This document shows positions 8,059 through 17,530 of a stretch of 64,000 nt of DNA, in pieces. The notes below the pieces were generated by a model. That model ran no database searches, had not been told where the DNA came from, and worked only from the letters and a program-made list of their open reading frames with translations. The DNA is from Candidatus Tumulicola sp. GTDB taxonomy: Bacteria; Vulcanimicrobiota; Vulcanimicrobiia; Vulcanimicrobiales; Vulcanimicrobiaceae. Position 1 is the stretch's first letter. Each line of letters begins with the position of its first letter. Where the stretch lies: the NCBI GenBank assembly GCA_036490475.1, contig DASXDT010000005.1, positions 784,812 through 848,811 on the forward strand, written 5' to 3'. The position numbers were made by a program, and so were the translations under genes.

Positions 8059-9003
8059 ATGATCGCTATTCGAGTACACCGGTTCGGAGGACCAGAAGAA
8101 CTACACGTCGAGCAGACACCGGTTCCAGAGCCACAGCCCGGCGAGGCACTCGTTCGCGTGCACGCTGCGGGCGTCGGGCCGTGGGATGCCCTGGTTCGAT
8201 CCGGCAACAGCGGGTTGTCTCAGGCGTTACCGCTCACTCCCGGTTCCGACATCGCGGGCATCGTCGAGCGCGTCCGCGGTGACGACGCGACGAGCATCGC
8301 GGTCGGCGACGAGGTATTTGGAGTCACCAACGCGGCGTTCACCGGCGGCTACGCGCAGTATGCCGTAGCCGAACTCCGGTCGCTCGCACGCAAACCGAAG
8401 TCGCTCGGATTCGCCGAGGCGGCTTCCGTTCCGGTCGTCGCAGTCACCGCTTGGAAGATGCTCTTCGAGCATGCACATCTCACCGCCGGACAATCGGTAC
8501 TCGTGATCGGCGGCGCGGGCAATGTTGGGGCGTACGCGGTGCAACTGGCCGCCTGGGCCGGCGCGCGCGTGACGGCGGTCGGCTCGGGCCAAGACGCGCC
8601 GTATATGAAAAGCCGCGGTGCCGCCGCTACGATCGACTTTCAAACCCAACGATTCGAAGAATCCGTGGCCGATGTCGACGTCGTCATCGATACCACCGGC
8701 GGCGACACGCAAACGCGCGCCTTCGGCGTTCTCAAGGCCGGAGGCATTCTGGTCTCGAGCGTCTCGCAACCGTCGGAAGCCGAGGCGCGCAAGCACGACG
8801 TGCGCGTCGCTTTTTTTATCGTCGATGTTCCGCGCGCAGAGCTGGAGCGAGTCGCAGGCCTCATCGACGACGGCATCCTTAAAACCGATCTGGGCGTGGT
8901 GTTACCGCTTTCATCCGCACGAAGGGCGCACGAGATGCTCGCCGGTACCGTCGATCATCCGCGCGGCAAGATCGTCCTCGACACGATGCTTCAAGGAGAA
9001 TAG
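8059..9003 (+). CDS. NADP-dependent MDR oxidoreductase (quinone reductase-like)
   Basis: A 314-residue medium-chain dehydrogenase/reductase. Visible features: GroES-like N-terminal half with AAGVGPWDALVRSG and PLTPGSDIAGIVE, the VTAWKML segment, and the Rossmann motif VLVIGGAGNVGAYAVQLA. The structural and catalytic zinc cysteines of alcohol dehydrogenases are absent, which places it with zeta-crystallin/quinone oxidoreductases. It diverges from the disrupted SDR gene across about 110 bp, and a 3-bp gap to the next gene implies an operon with the alpha/beta hydrolase. Substrate unknown. Confidence 0.88.
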   Translation: MIAIRVHRFGGPEELHVEQTPVPEPQPGEALVRVHAAGVGPWDALVRSGNSGLSQALPLTPGSDIAGIVERVRGDDATSIAVGDEVFGVTNAAFTGGYAQYAVAELRSLARKPKSLGFAEAASVPVVAVTAWKMLFEHAHLTAGQSVLVIGGAGNVGAYAVQLAAWAGARVTAVGSGQDAPYMKSRGAAATIDFQTQRFEESVADVDVVIDTTGGDTQTRAFGVLKAGGILVSSVSQPSEAEARKHDVRVAFFIVDVPRAELERVAGLIDDGILKTDLGVVLPLSSARRAHEMLAGTVDHPRGKIVLDTMLQGE

Positions 9004-9006
9004 TTC

Positions 9007-9924
9007 ATGCTCGTTCGTATTCCGCTGCTTCTAGCACTGCTCGCCGCGACCACCGCGACAAGCTTGGCCTATCCGGTTAATTTCGGTCCGCAATTTCACA
9101 CCACATCGGTATCGGTCGATGGTTGTACGATCAGCGCAACCGTTGGGGGCCACGGGCCGGCCGTCGTTCTTCTTCACGGATACGCGGAAGACTCGCGTAT
9201 GTGGAAACCGCTCGCCCAACGCTTAGCCGCGCACTACACGGTTATCGCTCCGGATCTTCCCGGCATTGGGAATTCGTCTATTCCGGCTTCCGGGCTCGAC
9301 ATGACGACGTCGGCGGTCCGCGTGCGCGACGCCGTGCACGCGCTCGGGTTCAGTAGCGTCGCGGTCGTCGGGCATGACATCGGCCTGATGGTCGCGTACG
9401 CATACGCCGCTAAGTATCCAAGCGAAGTGCGGCGGCTCGCGCTGATGGACGCGTTTTTGCCGGGCGTTCCTGGTTGGGAGCCGATCTACAACGACCCAGC
9501 GTCCTGGCATTTCCGCTTTTACGGTCCGACACCGGTCGCGCTGGTGCACGGTCGCGAGCGCATCTACTTCGAGCACTTCTGGAACGACTTCGCGGCTAAT
9601 CCGAACCATTCAATTTCGCAGGCCGATCGCGCGGCCTATACGGCCGCCTACGCCCGCCCAGGGCGCATGGCTGCCGGCTTCGCGTATTTCGCATCGTTTC
9701 AGAACACCGCTGTCGATTTTACCAAACTCGCACAAACGCAATTGCAGATGCCCGTGCTTTCGATCGGCGGAGAGAAGTCGCTCGGCACCGCACTAGGACG
9801 TCAAGTAACGCTCGTAGCGACCAATGCCAAAGTCATCGTCGTTCCCAACGCCGGCCATTGGCTCATGGAAGAACAGCCCGCCGTTACCATGGATGCACTG
9901 ACCGCTTTCCTGGGAGGAAGTTAA
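9007..9924 (+). CDS. Exported alpha/beta hydrolase (epoxide hydrolase/dehalogenase-like)
   Basis: The 305-residue product has a signal peptide (hydrophobic LLLALLAATTATSLA, cleavage near residue 21), the oxyanion motif LLHGYAEDSRMW, and the nucleophile elbow VVGHDIG with Asp124 in place of Ser. An Asp nucleophile is the hallmark of epoxide hydrolases and haloalkane/haloacetate dehalogenases, which work through an alkyl-enzyme ester. The catalytic His is in NAGHWLMEEQP near residue 281. Co-transcription with the MDR gene 3 bp upstream is likely; GGAG sits just before the ATG. Periplasmic location is inferred from the signal peptide. Confidence 0.85.
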   Translation: MLVRIPLLLALLAATTATSLAYPVNFGPQFHTTSVSVDGCTISATVGGHGPAVVLLHGYAEDSRMWKPLAQRLAAHYTVIAPDLPGIGNSSIPASGLDMTTSAVRVRDAVHALGFSSVAVVGHDIGLMVAYAYAAKYPSEVRRLALMDAFLPGVPGWEPIYNDPASWHFRFYGPTPVALVHGRERIYFEHFWNDFAANPNHSISQADRAAYTAAYARPGRMAAGFAYFASFQNTAVDFTKLAQTQLQMPVLSIGGEKSLGTALGRQVTLVATNAKVIVVPNAGHWLMEEQPAVTMDALTAFLGGS

Positions 9925-10018
9925 CACCTTGAACGAACTCGATCAAACCACAGCCTAGCCTCGGCTGGTCAAGCTGGTCAAGAGGAAATGGCGCGCTCTG
10001 CCGCTTACGAACGCCGGA

Positions 10019-10747
10019 GTGCGCCGATTCGTGTTACGCCTGCTTCTTATCGTCTCGATCAGCGCTTGTCTTTCTGCGTTGGCACCTTTGCGTGCCCAAG
10101 CCGGCGCCCCAGCTGTCCCGGCGATCAAGACGTGTACGCTCGAGGAAGGCGTCGGGCGCGTTCGCTTTACCGTAGATCAACCGGACGATGCTGAATACGT
10201 CCATCTACGACTGCGCTTCTTCGATAAGCAAAAGCAGTGGCTGGCCGACGAACTCATAGAAGCGTGGGGCTTCGACGCTCCCATTCTTCCGATCGCTGGG
10301 CTTTTCGATTCGAGCTATATAGCCTCGGTCGAATGCGCAATCGATGGCTACGATAAAAAGACCGACATGGCGGGTGTCCAACCGTTTGTTGCGATCGCGA
10401 GGCCGAACGCTCCCGGCCGGAAACCGTGCCCCCAGCCACTAGGACTAATCGTCGATGGCGGGGACGATGCTGACTTTGAGGCTGCCCTCGTTGGGCCTAA
10501 CTGGATTATGTTTCGCATGCGCGCGACGATCGAGCGACTCCTTAGCGACCGCCCGACGTTCTTCGCCGGCGATGTTTTTTCAGCCACCCTCGACCGCGCT
10601 TCGGAGCAGCGCGCGGTCATCGAAGGAGCGGATGGCCAATCGATAGCGTTACTTTTCGTCAACGTTCGCCCCGGCTTTCATCAGATCGACTTTGGGCCGT
10701 GGCCAGTCGAAGGGAGCCATCCGTTTTGCTTGCGCACCGGCTTGTAG
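10019..10747 (+). CDS. Exported protein of unknown function
   Basis: A 242-residue product starting at GTG 10019. The N-terminus RRFVLRLLLIVSISACLSALAPLRAQAG reads as a signal peptide, either cleaved after AQA or lipidated at ISAC. The mature part contains three or four Cys residues and no motif I recognise. It overlaps the following lipoprotein gene by about 20 bp, so the two are probably translated from one message. The start codon has no strong RBS and is uncertain. Confidence 0.6.
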   Translation: MRRFVLRLLLIVSISACLSALAPLRAQAGAPAVPAIKTCTLEEGVGRVRFTVDQPDDAEYVHLRLRFFDKQKQWLADELIEAWGFDAPILPIAGLFDSSYIASVECAIDGYDKKTDMAGVQPFVAIARPNAPGRKPCPQPLGLIVDGGDDADFEAALVGPNWIMFRMRATIERLLSDRPTFFAGDVFSATLDRASEQRAVIEGADGQSIALLFVNVRPGFHQIDFGPWPVEGSHPFCLRTGL

Positions 10748-12552
10748 TCACACTCGCGTTAGCGCTCTTTTATGTGCTGACCGGATGTTCGGTAACCTGT
10801 AATGACCCTGGATTGACGGTTGACGGTTCTGGCAAGATCGTCGTCCGTACCGAAACCGGCTTTATGAGCCCGAATTCAAACATCGTTCGCTCCATTTCGC
10901 AGCTGCCGAATATGCTAAGTGGCGAAGAACATCGTTCATCTTCCCAAGACTACATTCTTTCGAGCGACGGACGTTGGTTGTTTCTTTTGGAGAACACAGC
11001 CGGACATCCCAATCTCGTCTATCGCATCGATCTTGCCACAGGCATTGCGACAGTCATCGGACCCCATGCCGCCCTCGGTGTCTCGAGTTCTGCCCAAACA
11101 ACGTCGAATGAAACTTGGATTACGTCCAACGGCACATACATCTATTCTGTAGATCAGAAACGCCCGATCGTCAGCCGTGCGACGCTTTCTGCGCCTGCAA
11201 AGCTTACTCCGTATATCACCGGTTCAAAAACGGGCTTGAGTGGCCCGATTGGAAGCGCTGTCGGTTCGAGCGGAATGTTGTGCATAGTTCAGGACGCGGC
11301 ATCGGTGCGTTGCTACGCCGCGGGAGCCCATGGGAACGTAGCGCCCACGAGAACGATCGTCGGCAGCGATTACGGCTTCAGGCAGTTCGATGACATCACA
11401 TTTGGTTCACGCAACGAATTGATTATCGCGGCATCGGATGGGACGGGCCGAATTGGAACTTCGACCCTTGCCTTTTTCGATCTCAGCGAACCCCAGCCGC
11501 ACCTCGTCCGACGCCTTCAAGGGCCGCAAACGGCTCTCCGATTCGTCAATTCGCTAACCGTCAACCGCGCCGGAAACATTTTAGTACTGCAAAAGGACTC
11601 GAATCTATGGGACGCCGCAAGCGAATTGCTCGTCTTCGGCCCGCACCAGCGCGACGACGCTGCGCCGCTGGTCGTACGCGATCCGATTACGTCGCTTTCA
11701 AATGCCCATCGCATGGCTGCCGCAGAAGGCGGTGACGTCGCCATTCTCGGTTCGGACGGCGTAGCTATATTCCGACACGCCGCAGACCGCCCGTTGCAAG
11801 CGTGGCCCACCGCGCAGGATCTCCCGGCCAGGGGTTGGGATGTCGCGTTCGGAGGCGGCCGCCTAATCATCGCCAATGAGTTCGGCGTCCCTGTCTCATA
11901 TAAGATCGCTAATATTGGTAAAACGATCACTTCAAACGGTTCCGGAACTATGGACCTTCACGACCCGGACTTTATATCGTCGGATCGATCCGGCCGCATC
12001 TATACGGCGTCGACCGCTGGGGTGGTTACGCTCTTACCGCTCGATGTACATGCGGCGACCGGATTCGAAAACGTCCATTTTCGGACGCCGTTCGGACGGA
12101 ATTTAAGCGCATTTGCTACCGACGGGGCCGGCCACTCTTATTTTACATCGACGTTTAACGACGCCGTTCTCATCGTGGATCGTTCCGGAAGAGAGTCGAT
12201 ATTGCGAGGCCCTCGTACACAGCTAAATCACCCGACCGGTTTAGCGGTGGGACGAGACGGAACGCTATACGTTGCGAATTCTGAATCGAGCAATGTGTTA
12301 GCATTCGCGCACGGCACCGCGGGTAACGTCGCGCCGACGGCAAGGATCGAGGGGCCGGCGACCGAGCTCGTGGCACCGCAGTCGCTCGCTATCGACATCG
12401 CTGGGCGGCTCTACGTGTTTGACGGTCCTCAAGGTGGCACCGGATCGGACACCCCTCATTACGTTCGCGTCTTCGGCCCAAATAGCCAAGGTGACGTGGC
12501 TCCCCTAGCCTCGTATCGCGTTCCGGCGAAGTGCTGGACTGATTCTCTTTAG
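10726..12552 (+). CDS. Beta-propeller (NHL-like) lipoprotein
   Basis: About 608 residues. The preferred start is TTG 10726, preceded by AAGGGAG; an in-frame GTG at 10699 is the alternative. The signal sequence ends in the lipobox LTGC. The body has recurring propeller blades such as LNHPTGLAVGRDGTLYVANSESSNVLAFAHG and LVAPQSLAIDIAGRLYVFDG, the pattern of NHL/SMP-30 type propellers. Phrases of the type GNVAPTARIEGPAT recur at blade ends. These proteins are surface-anchored and of unknown ligand; they are very common in Eremiobacterota. It is the largest of the propeller lipoproteins in the window. Confidence 0.75.
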   Translation: MLAHRLVVTLALALFYVLTGCSVTCNDPGLTVDGSGKIVVRTETGFMSPNSNIVRSISQLPNMLSGEEHRSSSQDYILSSDGRWLFLLENTAGHPNLVYRIDLATGIATVIGPHAALGVSSSAQTTSNETWITSNGTYIYSVDQKRPIVSRATLSAPAKLTPYITGSKTGLSGPIGSAVGSSGMLCIVQDAASVRCYAAGAHGNVAPTRTIVGSDYGFRQFDDITFGSRNELIIAASDGTGRIGTSTLAFFDLSEPQPHLVRRLQGPQTALRFVNSLTVNRAGNILVLQKDSNLWDAASELLVFGPHQRDDAAPLVVRDPITSLSNAHRMAAAEGGDVAILGSDGVAIFRHAADRPLQAWPTAQDLPARGWDVAFGGGRLIIANEFGVPVSYKIANIGKTITSNGSGTMDLHDPDFISSDRSGRIYTASTAGVVTLLPLDVHAATGFENVHFRTPFGRNLSAFATDGAGHSYFTSTFNDAVLIVDRSGRESILRGPRTQLNHPTGLAVGRDGTLYVANSESSNVLAFAHGTAGNVAPTARIEGPATELVAPQSLAIDIAGRLYVFDGPQGGTGSDTPHYVRVFGPNSQGDVAPLASYRVPAKCWTDSL

Positions 12553-12624
12553 ATGCGTCGTTGCTCCGGTGAAGTGCCAGATCAAAGTCCCTTGATGATC
12601 CAGCACTTCCCCAGATCTTGAACG

Positions 12625-13599
12625 CTAGCGGCTAACGACCGCTGCGAACGGATCGGCAAACGATCCGCTCAGCGTTTGGGTGGCGGTTCCGCCGGCGGGA
12701 TAGGCATAGACCAGCACGTTCTTTTTCGAGGCGTCCGGACACGCGACCAGTTTGCCGTCGATTACGTATTGGCCACAGGCGCCGCTGTTGAGCAGCGTAG
12801 TTCCGGTGATCTTACCCGACGCGCTCATCTGATAGATCGCTGGTGTTCCGCCCTCGGTTAGTTGGTCGCCAACCGTCAACGAATTTTTTGCGAGCTGGAC
12901 GCCGCCGGCAACATTGATCGTTGCACCGGAAACCGCGACCGTTTTAAACTTGCCCTTCTTAAACGACTGCAGCGAGAAATAGCCGCCGTTACTGCCATCA
13001 ACGTATAGCGTATTCTGTTTATAGCCGACAAAGCTGACATAGACGCCGGCATCCGGATAGTTGATGCCGCTGCCGGTGCCGCCCGCGTACACTGTGACGC
13101 TGCCGGCATCGCCGGTCGTCGATTCGATGTTACCGACGGCGAGATCTCCAGCGTTATCGACGGCGCAACTGTATGGATACTGGCCGGCATCGTTCAGCGT
13201 CGCGATCGGGGTCGTTCCGCCGTGAGCGTATTCGATCAGGTTCGAATCGTAGGTGTTAACGATCCAGACGTTTCCTTTTTTATCCGAGCACTCTCCGGAC
13301 GGACCGTTGAAGCCGGTCAACGTGCCGGCGGCTTTGAGTTTCGGCCATGAGTACACGTACACGTCGTACGTCTCGGCGTCGGAAACATAGAGAAGCGCTC
13401 CACCGGCGACGTCAGGCTTCATCCAAGAGCGGCTTCGATCTGGTTGCGCGACCGCCCCCGGCTTAAGGCTGAAGCCGTGACCGCTCGTGAGCGCCGCGGA
13501 TGGGGAAAAGCCCTGTGAGCCGGCACCGCTGCTGCAAGCGGCCAGCACCGCGCTGCCCGCGACAACGACCGCAAAAGTCTTGAAAAATCTAGGTTGCAC
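12625..13599 (-). CDS. Beta-propeller lipoprotein
   Basis: The start is GTG 13599, behind GAGGAG, rather than the more upstream in-frame ATG at 13638; the product is 324 residues. The N-terminus carries a signal peptide with the lipobox LAAC followed by a Ser/Gly-rich linker. Blades are visible as GNVWIVNTYDSNLIEYAHGG and NAGDLAVGNIES, and the C-terminus has VYAYPAGGTATQTLSGSF. This end matches the YPAGGSPLATF-GSF ending of the tandem propellers at 37-40 kb, so this is a divergent member of the same family. Ligand unknown. Confidence 0.75.
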   Translation of the reverse strand: MQPRFFKTFAVVVAGSAVLAACSSGAGSQGFSPSAALTSGHGFSLKPGAVAQPDRSRSWMKPDVAGGALLYVSDAETYDVYVYSWPKLKAAGTLTGFNGPSGECSDKKGNVWIVNTYDSNLIEYAHGGTTPIATLNDAGQYPYSCAVDNAGDLAVGNIESTTGDAGSVTVYAGGTGSGINYPDAGVYVSFVGYKQNTLYVDGSNGGYFSLQSFKKGKFKTVAVSGATINVAGGVQLAKNSLTVGDQLTEGGTPAIYQMSASGKITGTTLLNSGACGQYVIDGKLVACPDASKKNVLVYAYPAGGTATQTLSGSFADPFAAVVSR

Positions 13600-13686
13600 G
13601 TGAATTCGCTCCTCTAACGTCTCTGGTAGTCGAGGCAATAGTAAAGGAGCCGCCGGAACGGCGTCATGCGTAAATTACCCAGCCGC

Positions 13687-14982
13687 TTACCTGCCCTCGC
13701 CCAATTCCAGTGCGTCGCCGACCTGCCAGCGGGAACGGATCCCCAGCTTTGAAAATATCGATTCGCAGTGCCGGTGCACGGTTCGCTCGCTCAGCTGCAA
13801 CGCGTCGGCCACCTCTTTATTTGTCCGGCCGGCCGCAACGAGCCGCGCCACCTCTGATTCCCGGGTCGTCAATGCGACACCCAAGTTTTGCTTGACTGGC
13901 TCTCCAAACCATCGGGGGCGCGCGGCATCCGTGCGCACCCCGAGGTGCCGGCGAATTTCGCTGGCTCGGTCTGGGTCGCCGGCGGCTTCTTCCGCCAGCG
14001 CTTGTAACAACGGCCGTTCGCTTTCCTCAAACGAGCTCGCAGCGCGAGCAGCAAGTTCGCGCGCGAGCTTCGACGCTTGGCGCCGTGACGAAGCATAGCT
14101 TTCAAATAAGTCGTAGTGTCCGCGCATAACGTTCGAGTTGGCAGTACACTGGCGCGCAACCAGGGCCGCGAAGCGAGGCAGTAGTTCGGGCGAGGCAACG
14201 CGCGCAATACGCGCGGCGAACGACAAGCTGTGGTCTAGCGATCGTAGCGTTGTAGCCGCTCTTGTCAGCAGGCGATCGTGCGCCTCTCGATCGCCCTCGA
14301 ATTCGTACAACGTGCAGAAGGCCTCCACGAGTGGCCCGAGCAGTCTCGCCGCATTTCGGCTAAACGCAAGATCGATCAGCGTCGTCGCTCGGTTTGCGCG
14401 TATCAATGTCGTATCCGACAATAAGAGACCGACCTGGACGCCGATCGTTGCAACGGAAATTATCTCGTCCTGATGCACGGCCTGTTCGGTCGACGAATCC
14501 GATTGTTGAATCGCGTGAAACTCGTGCAGAGTAGCTGCAGCTTCTCGTAATTTTCCGGCCGTATACAAGGCCTCGGCGAGGGTTACCAAGCCAAACGGAA
14601 CCGACGATTCAGCCAATCGAAAGCGCTCTAACGCTGCTTTCGCATATAGAATCGCCTTGTCGGAAGAGCCATCCTGAATTGCCGCCGCGCTGTAATTGTT
14701 CAGAATCTTTGCCAACATCAGCGATTCGCCGTGTCGCCGAGCGGCCTCGACAGCCAAGTCGAAGGCCGCAAAGCCTTCGCTCACCGAACGAGCCTTGATA
14801 TTTGCAATGGCGCTAGCCTGATAATAACGAGCGGCAATTTCATCGTCGGTAAGATCGCCGGGCACGTCCACCGCGGCGAGCGCGCGAAGCGCTTGAGCGG
14901 GCCGATTGCCGATACCGAGACTGAGCGCCGTTCCGATTCGCGCCTTAACAAGGTTTCGCCGGCGATTACCCTCCGTAATCAT
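13687..14982 (-). CDS. LuxR-type regulator with TPR-like N-terminal region
   Basis: The 431-residue product ends in a LuxR/FixJ DNA-binding helix-turn-helix: [44 protein letters not shown], about residues 362-405. The preceding 350 residues are Ala/Leu-rich and helical, reading as tetratricopeptide-like repeats. In large LuxR regulators (MalT/LAL type) such a region follows an ATPase domain, which is absent here; an in-frame TGA lies only four codons before the ATG. The protein is therefore either a short TPR-LuxR form or the remaining part of a longer one. Target genes cannot be inferred; it is convergent with nothing and divergent from the gene at 15114. Confidence 0.75.
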   Translation of the reverse strand: MITEGNRRRNLVKARIGTALSLGIGNRPAQALRALAAVDVPGDLTDDEIAARYYQASAIANIKARSVSEGFAAFDLAVEAARRHGESLMLAKILNNYSAAAIQDGSSDKAILYAKAALERFRLAESSVPFGLVTLAEALYTAGKLREAAATLHEFHAIQQSDSSTEQAVHQDEIISVATIGVQVGLLLSDTTLIRANRATTLIDLAFSRNAARLLGPLVEAFCTLYEFEGDREAHDRLLTRAATTLRSLDHSLSFAARIARVASPELLPRFAALVARQCTANSNVMRGHYDLFESYASSRRQASKLARELAARAASSFEESERPLLQALAEEAAGDPDRASEIRRHLGVRTDAARPRWFGEPVKQNLGVALTTRESEVARLVAAGRTNKEVADALQLSERTVHRHCESIFSKLGIRSRWQVGDALELGEGR

Positions 14983-15113
14983 CGCCTTTGCAGCTTTTCA
15001 CGCCGCTTTTGAAGTGCCTCCGGGGTCTACCGCCCGGCACCCCCTCAAGGGTGCGGCTGCTACCGCGTCCAACGCGCGCACCTAGCATCCAAAACGCGAG
15101 AAGGGCAAACCCG

Positions 15114-15608
15114 ATGAAACGGCTTTACAACCTGGCTATTTTGTTTACGATCGCCGTCATTTGCAGCCTTGGGTCATCGACCGCCGCGTACGCGGAAGAC
15201 GTAGACGGCGTTCAAATAACCGAGGCCGATGTCAAGCAGCTTTTGACCGCACTGCACACCGCACTAAAACCGAACGATAGTACCATTCCGCTTCACGTCG
15301 CGATAAAGCCGGCGCCGCAGATGCCGAAATACGCTTCCGATTGGTTTTACGCGGGCATATCGACTTCGAGCTCGGGGTCGCGAACGATGACGGTTTGGAC
15401 GAACACCGACTTGAACGGTGACGCTCTCCGCAACGCCATCACTGCGAGCTTTCTCGTCGCTCTCTCGGACGGCGGCTACGGGGGAACCGCGTTCAAGCAG
15501 CTGTACGACGTTGAGGCCGCAAGAGATGCGCAACTGCCTTCGGATGCGCCCAATCCATACCTCAACCGGCAGAAGCTCGGGGCGGCGTTAAGCGACCTAT
15601 TGAAGTAA
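15114..15608 (+). CDS. Exported protein sharing a domain with the 22046-23335 product
   Basis: ATG 15114 is preceded by GAGAAGGG; longer upstream frames are Arg/Pro-rich and unlikely. The 164-residue product has a signal peptide (hydrophobic core LAILFTIAVICSLG, cleavage near AYA). The rest begins QITEADVKQLLTAL and ends DAQLPSDAPNPYLNRQKLG. The C-terminal part of the protein encoded at 22046-23335 shows the same start (QITFSAHDVATLI) and end (DAALPADTPNPYKNRLAL), so both carry one unnamed domain of about 130 residues. Its stop overlaps the start of the RraB-like gene (TAATG), implying coupled expression. Confidence 0.7.
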   Translation: MKRLYNLAILFTIAVICSLGSSTAAYAEDVDGVQITEADVKQLLTALHTALKPNDSTIPLHVAIKPAPQMPKYASDWFYAGISTSSSGSRTMTVWTNTDLNGDALRNAITASFLVALSDGGYGGTAFKQLYDVEAARDAQLPSDAPNPYLNRQKLGAALSDLLK

Positions 15609-16081
15609 TGACTCTGTTATCGAAGATGGCACTCGTGGCGGCCTGCGTCATTATTCCTGGAGTTGCACTAGCGGCGCTTGTCGCCATCGCTCTCCTGAAC
15701 GTTCCATCGAACGACGGAATTCTACAAACCAATACAGTCTTATCCGACGACGCGAATGATGCAATCGTGTTACGCGAATTGCGAAAGCGCGGATCCGATC
15801 TCAGTAAACCGACCGATATCGTATTTTATCTGTACATTCCGAGCCTTCAAGACGCTCGCTCTTCCGTGCAAGAATTAGATCGCGACGGACTGTCGGCGCA
15901 CTACGAACAGCCGCTCGGGCGCTTGTCGGACGGCTCATTCGAGAAGAGATACTCGGTGATCGCGCACGCTCGCGCGACGCCCACCATCGAACACCTTCGC
16001 TCCTATCGCACGATTTTTAGAAATCTCGCGAGACGGTTTAGGGGCGAATACGACGGGTGGGAAGCCGCCGTAGCCAAGTGA
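15608..16081 (+). CDS. Membrane-anchored RraB-like domain protein
   Basis: A 157-residue protein with one N-terminal hydrophobic segment (about residues 5-30) and a C-terminal domain resembling RraB, the E. coli inhibitor of RNase E. Shared features are a helix followed by RKRGSDLSKPTDIVFYLYIPSLQDARSSVQEL and the C-terminal EYDGWE, matching EYDGWG of RraB. RraB itself is soluble and cytoplasmic, so an N-terminal anchor or signal sequence is unusual; topology by charge is ambiguous. It overlaps the upstream exported-domain gene by TAATG. A role on RNase E is not implied by similarity alone. Confidence 0.65.
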   Translation: MTLLSKMALVAACVIIPGVALAALVAIALLNVPSNDGILQTNTVLSDDANDAIVLRELRKRGSDLSKPTDIVFYLYIPSLQDARSSVQELDRDGLSAHYEQPLGRLSDGSFEKRYSVIAHARATPTIEHLRSYRTIFRNLARRFRGEYDGWEAAVAK

Positions 16082-16139
16082 CCTACTAGAAACAGGGGCG
16101 CTTCGGGCCTGAATTATCGCGGCTGGCAATCCCTCGACC

Positions 16140-16487
16140 TTATTCCCTAGGCAGTTGACGTAGCCCGATTGCCGAGCCATCGGGACTCTTGACGATTGCA
16201 ATCAGGAGCCCGTTGGCGACATCGGTGGGATCCTGCACTTTTTCGCCGCCTTTGGCGACGATGGCAGCCAGCGCGACATTGATATCTGCGACATCGACAT
16301 ACACGATCGGAGCGGTCGTACTTTGCTGCGGCATTGCCGGAGTGAGTCCGACCTCCATCTCCCCTGCCTTAAAGCCGGTATAATACGGGCTATCGGCGTA
16401 CGGCTCGGTGCCAAGCAGCTCTGAGAAGAATACTTTTGACTTCGCTATATCCGAAGTAGGGAAAACCACGAGTTTTACGGCGTTCAT
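16140..16487 (-). CDS. VOC family protein (glyoxalase-like)
   Basis: A 115-residue single VOC module: KLVVFPTSDIAKSKVFFSELLGTEPY at the start and KSPDGSAIGLRQL at the end are typical of the vicinal-oxygen-chelate fold. ATG 16487 has GGAG at suitable distance. Substrate and metal cannot be told. It follows the ECF sigma gene by 76 bp on the same strand; small VOC and COE-type enzymes are the usual genomic partners of ECF sigma factors with a fused C-terminal domain, so it may belong to its regulon. Confidence 0.82.
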   Translation of the reverse strand: MNAVKLVVFPTSDIAKSKVFFSELLGTEPYADSPYYTGFKAGEMEVGLTPAMPQQSTTAPIVYVDVADINVALAAIVAKGGEKVQDPTDVANGLLIAIVKSPDGSAIGLRQLPRE

Positions 16488-16563
16488 TGATACTCCATCG
16501 GTGAAGGGTTATATCCAGCAGACGGAACTCGGCCACCACACGTGACGAAATTTTGAAAAAATC

Positions 16564-17412
16564 TTACCTCGCCAAGATACGTCGCAAGCTTGCGGGCTGC
16601 GAAACGATGTACATCTCTCGTATCCGCCCTCGCTCGACGACAAATCCCGTGACTGACAACGGCTCGCCGCTCGGCAACCATGACAGGATCCCGGGCGACC
16701 CATTGACGATCACGGGCTCCATCGTACTGACGATGCGTGAAAAGCCGGCTGCCTGCGAAGCGACCGTTGCGGCGCCACGGATACCGTGCAGCGCGGGCGC
16801 CCGATCGGCTCGCAAGAGCACTTCGGGATCGAGCACCGCCACGATGCCCGCGACGTCACCCTCACGCGCCGCGGCGGCAAATGCATCGACCACCGCACGC
16901 CGCGCCGCGAAACTCGCGGCGGCCGGTGCCGTGCCTTGAACCCGACGCCTGGCACGGCTGGCGAGCTGGCGGGCAGCAAGTGGAGTGCGATCGACGATCG
17001 GCGCGATCTCCTCGAACGGAACAGCAAACATGTCGTGTAAGACGAACGCTAGGCGTTCGGAAGGAGTTAACGCGTCGAGTACGATCGTAGCGGCGAGGCT
17101 AAACAGATCGGCTTGAATCGCCGTCGCCTCGGGGCCGACCTCACGGCTTACGATAAAATCGGGAATCGTGGGTTCGAGGGGTTCCTCGCGCTTCGAACGG
17201 CGCGTCCGGAGCATATCGATGCAGATTCGTGCAACAACTCGCGTGAGCCAGCCATCGATGCTGTCGACATTATCGACGCCCTGCCGGCTCAATCGAAGCC
17301 AAGTTTCCTGTACGGCGTCGTCGGCATCGTCGAGCGATCCAAGTATCCGATACGCGACGCTGCGCAGATGCGGCCGGTTCTGTTCGAAGCGACCCGCCAA
17401 CGCGTCCATCAT
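16564..17412 (-). CDS. ECF RNA polymerase sigma factor with SnoaL-like C-terminal domain
   Basis: The 282-residue product begins with sigma region 2 (RSVAYRILGSLDDADDAVQETWLRL, about 17-42), continues with region 4 (LTPSERLAFVLHDMFAVPFEEIAPIVDRTPLAARQLASRARRR, about 115-157), and ends in about 110 residues resembling a SnoaL/NTF2-like fold (AFAAAAREGDVAGIVAVLDPEV). This architecture is that of SigJ/ECF41-type factors, where the fused domain replaces an anti-sigma factor. No anti-sigma gene is nearby. The gene diverges from the DUF1254 pair across 118 bp, making those genes and its own operon candidate targets. Confidence 0.88.
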   Translation of the reverse strand: MMDALAGRFEQNRPHLRSVAYRILGSLDDADDAVQETWLRLSRQGVDNVDSIDGWLTRVVARICIDMLRTRRSKREEPLEPTIPDFIVSREVGPEATAIQADLFSLAATIVLDALTPSERLAFVLHDMFAVPFEEIAPIVDRTPLAARQLASRARRRVQGTAPAAASFAARRAVVDAFAAAAREGDVAGIVAVLDPEVLLRADRAPALHGIRGAATVASQAAGFSRIVSTMEPVIVNGSPGILSWLPSGEPLSVTGFVVERGRIREMYIVSQPASLRRILAR

Positions 17413-17530
17413 GTGCGGCGTTTTAGCGTTAGACTATGCGGTTGCCTCCGGCCGCGCTCGGGAGCACGCCGTCCCGTTAAGCTACGCTTAGGGTACGGCG
17501 TGGTATAGTCACACTCCGGAGGGTTACGAC

